Shown here one piece after another: positions 57,634-64,000 of a stretch of 64,000 nt of DNA; position 1 is the stretch's first letter, and every line of letters starts with the position of its first letter. Under the pieces are notes generated by a model that made no database searches, was not told the DNA's origin, and worked only from the letters and a program-made list of their open reading frames with translations. The translations under genes and the position numbers were made by a program. The stretch is from Seongchinamella sediminis (GTDB lineage: Bacteria > Pseudomonadota > Gammaproteobacteria > Pseudomonadales > Halieaceae): NCBI RefSeq assembly GCF_003457605.1, contig NZ_QRAN01000022.1, positions 1-64,000 of the forward strand, written 5' to 3'.

Positions 57634-59139
57634 ATGCCCTGTCCCGCCCTGCCCCGCGCACTGTTTGCCGCCCTGCTCCTGACCCTGGGCGCCTGCCAGG
57701 CCGATCAGCCACCAGCGCCTGGCGACACGGTAGCGCCGCCGGCAACGCAGGATGCCGTGGGTTCGCGGACCTTCTTCATCCATGACCACAGCCGCCCCTT
57801 CGATGCGGTGGGCGGCGTCGATAGCGGGGTGCGCAGCCTGATCACGGAAATCTGGTATCCCGCCCGCGTCACCGCCGATAGCTTTCACCCCCGCTACGGG
57901 GATTACGTGTTTGGCGATGCCGGGGTGCACCGGCGCATGATGACTGCCACGACCTTCTTCCACCTGACCCCTGACAGCGTGCGCGAGGGGGTCAGCCAAC
58001 AGCAGATGGACGATGCCATCGGGGAACTGTTCCAGCGCCAGCGTCCCAGCTGGCGCGACGCCCCGCCGCGTGAGGACGGTCAGTCATGGCCGGTGGTTGT
58101 GGTATCCCACGGCGATGCCGGCAGCCGCTACAACATGGCGACAGCCAGTATCGGGCTGGCCCGCAGCGGCTATTTCGTGATCGCCGCCGACCACACCGGC
58201 AACTCACCCTACGCGATGACCGGCCGCGACCCGGCGCTCTCCGGGAACAGCGCAGACCCGGCTCTGCAGCAGGCCATGTCGGCGGTGCTGCCCCTGCTGG
58301 ATGAACACGGCGTCTACGGATCCATCGACAGCTACGGCCAGAGCTATACGCCGCTGGGCAGGGGATTCTCGCCCGAGGGCTTCGCCCAGCTGGACGCGTC
58401 ACTGCTGCAGCGGGTCAACGACCTGCGTGCCGTACTGGCGCAACTGGAAGCGATGAACGCCAGCGGCCCCTTCGCCGGCAGGCTGGACCTGTCGCGCATC
58501 GGCCTGATGGGGCGCTCGTTCGGCGGAGCCACCACGCTGGCGGGACTCATGCTGGAGGACCGGTTCCAGGCGGGCTTCGCGGTAGTACCACCGGCCATGC
58601 CGGACCTCCGCGGCGCGCTGCCGCCACAGCTGCTGGTAAAGGCGCCCGCGGAATCGGCCATCCTTGCCGCCGAGGGTCCCTCTGCCCTCGCCAGCCTGCA
58701 CAAACCCACGTTTATCCTCAGCGGCGCTGAAGACGCACTGATCCTGGGCCTGGGGACAACGCTGGCCGAGTCAGCCGGTGCCCCTGCTCCCAGCGCCGAG
58801 CACCCCTACCCCTTGCTGGAACAAACGGTCGACAACGCTACCGTGCCCGCCGCACTGGCGGTCGTGCAGGACACCAATCACGGCAGCTTCGGGGTGTCCG
58901 GGCCCTACTGGTGGCCGCAGCTGAAACCCGATACCTTCCCGCGCTTTTTCGCGCCCGGGGAAAACTACACGCTGCTGGACAGCGAGGAAGCCCATCGGAT
59001 ACAGCGCGAGATGGCCATCGCTTTCTTCGATTACACCCTGCGCGGCGACAGCGACGCCCTCGACCGCCTGCGCAGCAACCCCTGGCAGGAAGCCGGTACG
59101 GCGCTGCAACTGAACGCCGCGCTGCAGGCGGCGCAGTGA
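57634..59139 (+). CDS. Lipoprotein alpha/beta-hydrolase, candidate acylcarnitine esterase
   Basis: A 501-residue lipoprotein (lipobox LGAC). The PAF acetylhydrolase-like alpha/beta-hydrolase fold shows a nucleophile elbow GRSFGG (near residue 293), an oxyanion segment VVVVSHGDAG, an acid within LSGAEDAL and a likely catalytic His in DTNHGSFG. It is the last gene of the cdhC-cdhA run. Cleaving O-acyl groups of acylcarnitines to free carnitine in the periplasm is a reasonable role, but sequence alone does not prove it. Confidence 0.8.
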   Translation: MPCPALPRALFAALLLTLGACQADQPPAPGDTVAPPATQDAVGSRTFFIHDHSRPFDAVGGVDSGVRSLITEIWYPARVTADSFHPRYGDYVFGDAGVHRRMMTATTFFHLTPDSVREGVSQQQMDDAIGELFQRQRPSWRDAPPREDGQSWPVVVVSHGDAGSRYNMATASIGLARSGYFVIAADHTGNSPYAMTGRDPALSGNSADPALQQAMSAVLPLLDEHGVYGSIDSYGQSYTPLGRGFSPEGFAQLDASLLQRVNDLRAVLAQLEAMNASGPFAGRLDLSRIGLMGRSFGGATTLAGLMLEDRFQAGFAVVPPAMPDLRGALPPQLLVKAPAESAILAAEGPSALASLHKPTFILSGAEDALILGLGTTLAESAGAPAPSAEHPYPLLEQTVDNATVPAALAVVQDTNHGSFGVSGPYWWPQLKPDTFPRFFAPGENYTLLDSEEAHRIQREMAIAFFDYTLRGDSDALDRLRSNPWQEAGTALQLNAALQAAQ

Positions 59140-59296
59140 CATCGCGCACAAGCGAGTAACAGGCTGCGTCTATTGCCCTGCACCGGGAGGGGCACTGCAG
59201 CTGCGTAAAACCCCGCGCTGGGCCTCGTAGCCGGCTCGGCTTGCAGCTAGCGGCAGCGCGCCCTGCCTGGCCCGGCGAATCTGTACCGACCTGGTC

Positions 59297-61597
59297 CTAT
59301 TCGACAATACCCGGCAGCTCGTAATCACACACGCCGTCCGGAAAGATGGTCTCCAGGCGCTCGCGCTGGGGCGCGGTGGGCAGCCAGTCACCGTAGAGGC
59401 CCTGGTCGATGGCGCTGGCAATGCTCTGCAGCTGGCACTTGAACACATCACCGGTAATCGGCGCCCCGGCCACGATACGCGAGGTGCTGTAGAGCGGGAA
59501 CTCAGTGGTGCAGCTACCCGCCGGCTGGTCATCGAGGATGCCATCCCAGACATCATCGCCGCTGGCGATCAGCTCGCCATCGCGGTCAAAACAGCTGTCG
59601 CGGGCGCTCTCCGGGCGATTGTCGCCCACACTGGCCTCCGGGTTGGCGCGGATATTGGCCATCCATTCATCCAGCACCGCAAAGGCATCCATGGTGTTGT
59701 CAAAATTGTCGCCGTCGGGGTTGCGGTCGATAAACCAGATCACCTGGTTGGAAGCATCGCCGTCGAAATCGAGCAGGCGCTGGCGTGCGGCAAAGGACTG
59801 GTGAGTGTTGTGCATGTCCAGTTCTTCCTCGAGATAGTGGCGCAGGTCGATCAGCGGTATCGCCACCTCGCCGCGGTTGACCATGCCGGCGCCAAAGGCC
59901 GCGGCAATGGCGCCGGGGTCCGCCGCCTTGCGCGGCGCCGGTGCATCCTCGGTGGCAGTACTGGCATTGCGCCAGCTCCAGGGGTCGATCTGGTCGGGGT
60001 ACAGGGGCTGGTTATCGTCCAGCGCGAAGCACAGGTCGATAATGAAGGGGCAGCCCTCCTGCACCATCTCCGGCTCGTTCTTCCAGCTTCCTACCTCCCA
60101 GTTCAGGTCGAGGAACTCGTCGGGCGTGATATTGCCATCGCGCAGGGCCTGCAGCCCATACTGCACACCGACATTGTCCCAGGTGGTGGCGGCAAAACCG
60201 TCATCGGCACGGCCGTAAATATTGACCAGGTCGGCAAAGTGGGTCCACTCCACCGCCGCCTGCTGCTGCGGCGTGATCCCGGGGGCTTCACCGAAGTTGG
60301 GGTTGAGGGCCAGCGGTGACAGGCCGCGCCAGGAGGCGGTGCACTCAGTGGATCCCGGTGGCAGCCAGGGAGTAAGACCAAAGTTGACCACGTCGTTGGC
60401 CACCTCGCTATTGGCATTGAGGCCGATGAGCCAGCTGCGATTTTCCCAGGTGGCCCACCTGGAGTTGGGGTCAGCCTGTACCTGCAGATCCATCCAGCGT
60501 TCCAGCAGTTCGCAGTCGCCGATGTGGATGGTCTGGGTGACCATGTCCGGGTAGGCATACTGCGGCACCCCGGCGTCGATCAGACCCGGGTGGTTCTGGG
60601 CGTAGACGTACTGCTGGATACCGCCGCCGGAGCCACCCACGCCAACCGTGTAATCCGGTGCGCCGTAGCCGGCGACAAAGCGCGATTTCACCATGAGCGC
60701 GGTTTCCCCGCCCAGTTCCAGGTTGTAGTGGGTGCCGGTCTTGGTGCCGGTGGAATAGGCGACGGCATAGCCGGCCGCGAGACCGTCCACGAACAGGGCC
60801 CGACGGCGACTGGGGTCACCCTGGTAGTGGCCAATGGCGACGCCGCCCTGGAAGTAGTAGATCAGGCGCCTGTTCCAGGCCTTGAGGTCGGGTTCGGCAT
60901 CTTCGGCCGCCGGCGCCGGGCTAAGCACGGCCAGGGAATAGAGAAAACGGTTCAGGCTGCCACGTTCCCAGCGCACGATAAAGTCCACCTCCTGGCCGTC
61001 GACGGTCGTGGTGGTCGCCATGTCTGCCGGGCGCTGCTGGCCGGGGGAGTAATCCGCCCAGGCATCGTCTACCGTGCGGTACTTGTAGCTGACCAGGGTG
61101 GCCACACTACACTGTTCGTCCAGCACCGGACCCAGTTCCAGGTTCGCCAGGTCCTCATCCACCGCACAGAAGAACGGGTCCTGCCGGGGACCGGAAAAGA
61201 TCGGGCCGCTGGCGGGATGGTTAACCAGCACCAGCGAGGCCTCTTCCGCCTCGCCGCCGCTGACCGTGACCGTGTTTTCCCCTGCGACCAACTCGTCGAT
61301 GCGGCCTTGCAGTGCGCCGTCCGCGCCGGTCGCGGCGAAAGCCTGGGTGACATCCCGGCCGTCGACACTCACCTGTACCTCCTCGAGCGCCAGTCCGTCC
61401 GGCACATCGATCGCAATGCGCGCCTCGTTATTGCTCACCTGGTCCGGCTGGCTGGACAGCACCGAGAGCACGAACGCACCCACGGGATCCGGGGTTTCCC
61501 CGCCACCTCCGTTGTTATTGCGCCTGGAGTGGCTGCTGTCGCTGCAGGCAGCGAGGGTGACGATGAGTAACAGTGCAGTGAACAGGGTCCTTGTCAT
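59297..61597 (-). CDS. DUF6351 family lipoprotein, predicted serine hydrolase
   Basis: A 766-residue lipoprotein (VTLAAC lipobox) of the DUF6351 family. An N-terminal immunoglobulin-like region (LSVLSSQPDQVSNNEARIAI) precedes a large alpha/beta-hydrolase-like domain with the elbow GGSGGGIQQY. The motif YGAPDYTVGVGGSGGG and the Asp/His pair region LDFDGDASNQV and MHNTHQSF are visible. Function is unproven. It is convergent with the acylcarnitine esterase candidate. Confidence 0.85.
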   Translation of the reverse strand: MTRTLFTALLLIVTLAACSDSSHSRRNNNGGGGETPDPVGAFVLSVLSSQPDQVSNNEARIAIDVPDGLALEEVQVSVDGRDVTQAFAATGADGALQGRIDELVAGENTVTVSGGEAEEASLVLVNHPASGPIFSGPRQDPFFCAVDEDLANLELGPVLDEQCSVATLVSYKYRTVDDAWADYSPGQQRPADMATTTTVDGQEVDFIVRWERGSLNRFLYSLAVLSPAPAAEDAEPDLKAWNRRLIYYFQGGVAIGHYQGDPSRRRALFVDGLAAGYAVAYSTGTKTGTHYNLELGGETALMVKSRFVAGYGAPDYTVGVGGSGGGIQQYVYAQNHPGLIDAGVPQYAYPDMVTQTIHIGDCELLERWMDLQVQADPNSRWATWENRSWLIGLNANSEVANDVVNFGLTPWLPPGSTECTASWRGLSPLALNPNFGEAPGITPQQQAAVEWTHFADLVNIYGRADDGFAATTWDNVGVQYGLQALRDGNITPDEFLDLNWEVGSWKNEPEMVQEGCPFIIDLCFALDDNQPLYPDQIDPWSWRNASTATEDAPAPRKAADPGAIAAAFGAGMVNRGEVAIPLIDLRHYLEEELDMHNTHQSFAARQRLLDFDGDASNQVIWFIDRNPDGDNFDNTMDAFAVLDEWMANIRANPEASVGDNRPESARDSCFDRDGELIASGDDVWDGILDDQPAGSCTTEFPLYSTSRIVAGAPITGDVFKCQLQSIASAIDQGLYGDWLPTAPQRERLETIFPDGVCDYELPGIVE

Positions 61598-61812
61598 GGC
61601 GTTCTCCTTGTTGTTGTCTTGTTCTCGCTACAGCATAGACCCTCGCCGGCCTTTGGCCACCCTGGCAGTATGTCCGACTGTACCCCACTCCCTATTGGCA
61701 TAGCGGCCTCGCAGCGGGGCCGCGCTGGCGCCGGTGGCCAGCGGGTGATGGGATACGCCGCTACAACTACCGCGATTGCCGGCCTGCCACTGCCCGGGCA
61801 GGCGCACAGGCA

Positions 61813-63102
61813 TCAGCTGCTGCGACCGGCCAGGAGCTTTTTCTGCAGGCCCATCAGGCGGCGGGTCGCGGCGAGCACCGACATGCCCGGGCTGGCGCTG
61901 CCGCGAACACCGAGTTCGTCGAGCTGGGCGTAAAACCAGTACTGCACGCCGAAGGTCGCCATGGTCTTGACGGTTTTGCTGGCGTTTAAAAAGGACAGCC
62001 AGGGCGGCAGCAGGCTGAGCTCGCTCTCGTAGCGGGGCAGTTCATCCAGGCCCGCCAGCAGGCGTCGGGGCGCATCGGTCATCACGCACATGGGCCGGCC
62101 GAGCCCGATCAGGTCGGCACTGCCCTCGGCCACCACCTGCTCCATCACCGCCCGGCGACGGAAGCCTCCGGTAACCATCAACGGCACCGTGACTTTGTCC
62201 TGCATGGTCCGGGCGAAATCGACGAAGTAGGCCTCCCGGGCACGGGTGGATTCCTTTACGAACTGATCTTCCTGTTCCTCCAAACCCGCAACACCCAGTA
62301 ACTTGGGCTGCTCGTAGGTGCCACCGGAAATCTCTATCAGGTCCACGCCCGCCGCTTCCAGCCACTGCACCACCTGCAGGCTGTCCTCGAAGGCAAAGCC
62401 GCCTTTCTGGAAGTCGGCGCTGTTGATCTTTACCGACAGCGGAAAATCCGACCCCACCGCAGCGCGCACGGAGGCCACGCACGCCAGCAGCGCCCGGGCG
62501 CGGTTCTCCAGGCTGCCGCCGTACTCGTCGCTGCGCTGGTTACTGCGCGGACTGAGGAATTCGGACAGCAGGTAGCCGTGGGCCGCATGCACCTGCACGC
62601 CGGTAAAGCCCGCCTCCCTGCAGGCCGCCGCGCACACGCCGAAGCGACGGACGATCTCGGCGATCTCTTCCCTTGTAAGGGCAAGCGGCTCACCGAACTG
62701 GCCGCCCGGAAGGCCCAGCTTCACCGCCGACGGCGCTTTCGGGTGGGGATTCACCGATTTCTGGGTCTGGCGGCCGGCGTGGCTGATCTGGGCCCAGAAG
62801 TGGTTGCCACCGCGGGTCGCCGCCGCGGCCCAGCTTGCCAGCGCCCGCCGCATGGCCTCATCGGGCTCGCGATCGATAACCACATTGCCCGGTCGTTCCA
62901 GGTGGTCGCGGTCAATCTGGATGTTCCCCGACAGCAGCATACCGGCGCCGCCGTCGCTCCAGATACCGTACAGCCGCTCCAGTTCCGGCGTCGGCACCCC
63001 GTCGGGCGTGGCCAGCCCCTCGGTCATCGCCGCCTTGGCGATACGATTGGGCAGCACGGCGCCGCAGGGCAGGGTCAGTGCTTGTTGCAGTGGCGAACTC
63101 AT
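61813..63102 (-). CDS. Old Yellow Enzyme family NADH:flavin oxidoreductase
   Basis: A 429-residue FMN enzyme, a TIM barrel. The active-site and FMN motifs are QISHAGRQT, VHAAHGYLLSEFLSPRSN and SDEYGGSLENRARALL. Length is between classic OYE (about 370) and 2,4-dienoyl-CoA reductases (about 670, which have extra FAD domains). The C-terminus (from about 350) is longer than the OYE core. The ATG at 63102 begins MSSPLQQALTLP. Substrate unknown. Confidence 0.9.
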   Translation of the reverse strand: MSSPLQQALTLPCGAVLPNRIAKAAMTEGLATPDGVPTPELERLYGIWSDGGAGMLLSGNIQIDRDHLERPGNVVIDREPDEAMRRALASWAAAATRGGNHFWAQISHAGRQTQKSVNPHPKAPSAVKLGLPGGQFGEPLALTREEIAEIVRRFGVCAAACREAGFTGVQVHAAHGYLLSEFLSPRSNQRSDEYGGSLENRARALLACVASVRAAVGSDFPLSVKINSADFQKGGFAFEDSLQVVQWLEAAGVDLIEISGGTYEQPKLLGVAGLEEQEDQFVKESTRAREAYFVDFARTMQDKVTVPLMVTGGFRRRAVMEQVVAEGSADLIGLGRPMCVMTDAPRRLLAGLDELPRYESELSLLPPWLSFLNASKTVKTMATFGVQYWFYAQLDELGVRGSASPGMSVLAATRRLMGLQKKLLAGRSS

Positions 63103-63172
63103 CAATCGCTCCGTTTCCTGTGAATAAATGCAGATGGTGGCGCGCCAGGGCCGGCGCAGAGGCAGCGACGGG

Positions 63173-63778
63173 CTACTCGACACCCGGCGGAAAATCCGCC
63201 AGCAACTCCCGGGAGACCTCGGCGGCAATGCGATTCTTGTCCTGCAGGCTGAGATCATCCTTCAGCCGACCCTCGGCAATGCCGCGCCAGACGATCTTCT
63301 GGCTACCGGCATCGATAACATCCAGCACCACCGTGCCCTCCTGGTAGTGCCTGACGCTGGGGCCACTGCTGTAGCCGATGCTGACGCCACTGCCATAGGT
63401 TCCCACGCCGACGCCGCCATGAACCCCCTGGGGATAGCTGCCGATGCTGTCGATGCGCATCTGGTCCTGTTTGGAAATGTGGTAGTTCACCCAGAAGTCG
63501 GCCTGGCCGGCGCCGCCGTCGCCAAAGCCCTTTGCCTGCAGCTCGCGATCAACGTAGGTCCGCACCCGCTTGTCGGAGCTGTTGTACTGCCGGTACTCCG
63601 CCTCTTTGGAGGGATGGACATCATCGTACCAGCGATAGCTGTGCAGCCCGGAAAAGTCGTAGCTGTCACTGTGATCGACGTCGTAGCTGGGCTGGTTGCT
63701 GCAGGCGGCCACGGCGAGCACTGCGAAGGCGATGAAAACACCGCGCGGTGACGGGGTGTGGATGAACCGGGTTGGCAT
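63173..63778 (-). CDS. DUF4136 lipoprotein
   Basis: A 201-residue lipoprotein (VLAVAAC lipobox) of the DUF4136 family. The core DFSGLHSYRWYDD and the ending VVLDVIDAGSQKIVWRGIAEG are typical. DUF4136 proteins are small outer-membrane lipoproteins of unknown role, common in Cellvibrionales. The ATG at 63778 has GGAG eight bases upstream. It is upstream of the OYE gene, separated by about 70 bases. Confidence 0.9.
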   Translation of the reverse strand: MPTRFIHTPSPRGVFIAFAVLAVAACSNQPSYDVDHSDSYDFSGLHSYRWYDDVHPSKEAEYRQYNSSDKRVRTYVDRELQAKGFGDGGAGQADFWVNYHISKQDQMRIDSIGSYPQGVHGGVGVGTYGSGVSIGYSSGPSVRHYQEGTVVLDVIDAGSQKIVWRGIAEGRLKDDLSLQDKNRIAAEVSRELLADFPPGVE

Positions 63779-63940
63779 CAGGCTGGCTCCGCTGGGGGTA
63801 AGGCGCCATAGCATACCCGATAATCAGGCAACAGACCCGGCGGGCTTCGGCGCTGCGCGCCTCGTTGCAAAACGCTGGCGCGTTTTGTCGAACCGGCTGG
63901 TTGATCCAGACGGCCCGCCACAAACGAAAATGGCCATCTC

Positions 63941-64000
63941 GGGGGGGTGGGGGGGTAGGTCGCACTGGATGAATCAGAACACCCTAACAGGTTGCTGAAA
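63941..64000. other. G-rich tract and possible start of another mobile element
   Basis: G7-T-G7 (63941-63955) is followed by AACAGGTTGCTGAAA (63986-64000) at the window edge, reminiscent of some insertion-sequence ends. The 222 bases after the DUF4136 gene hold no gene I can support. The IS idea is a low-confidence guess. Confidence 0.3.

Overview
The window is a GC-rich chromosomal segment, almost certainly from a marine gammaproteobacterium. The translation-gene order, three large TonB-dependent receptors and many acyl-CoA, hot-dog and short-chain dehydrogenase genes point towards a Halieaceae/OM60-NOR5-like or other Cellvibrionales organism. That placement is inferred from gene content only.

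Positions 1-514 hold the right-hand end of an IS1380-family insertion sequence whose transposase has an in-frame stop. From about 550 to 17,700 runs the conserved gammaproteobacterial housekeeping block, read on the minus strand as rlmE-ftsH-folP-glmM-tpiA-secG-tRNA-Leu(GAG)-[acuI/yhdH-like reductase]-tRNA-fMet-rimP-nusA-infB-rbfA-truB-rpsO-pnp. yhbY is divergent from rlmE. The reductase sits where Escherichia coli carries argG. Clear intrinsic terminators, a near-consensus promoter in front of tRNA-fMet and a structured rpsO leader can be read directly.

From 17,700 to 25,900 the block continues with a conserved hypothetical gene, a Fur-box-preceded feoA-feoB ferrous iron importer, a secreted SYLF-domain protein, greA and carB-carA. 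The carA leader contains an intrinsic terminator and carA starts at TTG. From 26,200 to 39,600 is accessory metabolism: a short-chain dehydrogenase, a secreted M1 metallopeptidase, three hot-dog or acyl-CoA type enzymes, an iron-containing alcohol dehydrogenase, two divergent TonB receptors, a cation-diffusion-facilitator exporter and a periplasmic peroxiredoxin. From 39,600 to 46,000 come a glycosyltransferase/sulfotransferase pair and an osmotic/ion-homeostasis group (TrkH with a one-domain TrkA, small envelope proteins, an MscS channel).

The most interesting accessory parts are on the right. (i) A PRC-barrel gene has a sigma-54 promoter and faces a sigma-54 activator whose receiver domain has Glu in place of the phospho-accepting Asp. 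(ii) An encapsulated-ferritin-like (EncFtn) gene has no encapsulin shell gene in view and no obvious cargo-loading tail. It is followed by a type I sulfide:quinone oxidoreductase with all three catalytic cysteines and its own consensus promoter carrying a palindromic spacer. (iii) A carnitine-catabolism cluster at 50.3-59.1 kb contains a TonB receptor, a BCCT transporter, a betainyl-CoA thioesterase (cdhB-like), a GlxA/AraC regulator (cdhR-like), a dehydrocarnitine-cleaving BKACE enzyme (cdhC-like), an L-carnitine dehydrogenase (cdhA-like) and a lipoprotein serine hydrolase. I read this as an outer-membrane-to-cytoplasm route for carnitine or acylcarnitines. The last part holds a DUF6351 lipoprotein, an Old Yellow Enzyme-family reductase and a DUF4136 lipoprotein. 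The window ends in a G-rich tract and what may be the first bases of another mobile element.

Start sites were moved from the longest reading frame where a ribosome binding site or family alignment favours an internal start (secG, tpiA, glmM, ftsH, rimP, yhbY, feoA, the SDR, the M1 peptidase, the peroxiredoxin, mscS, encFtn, cdhB, cdhA, the OYE enzyme and the DUF4136 protein).
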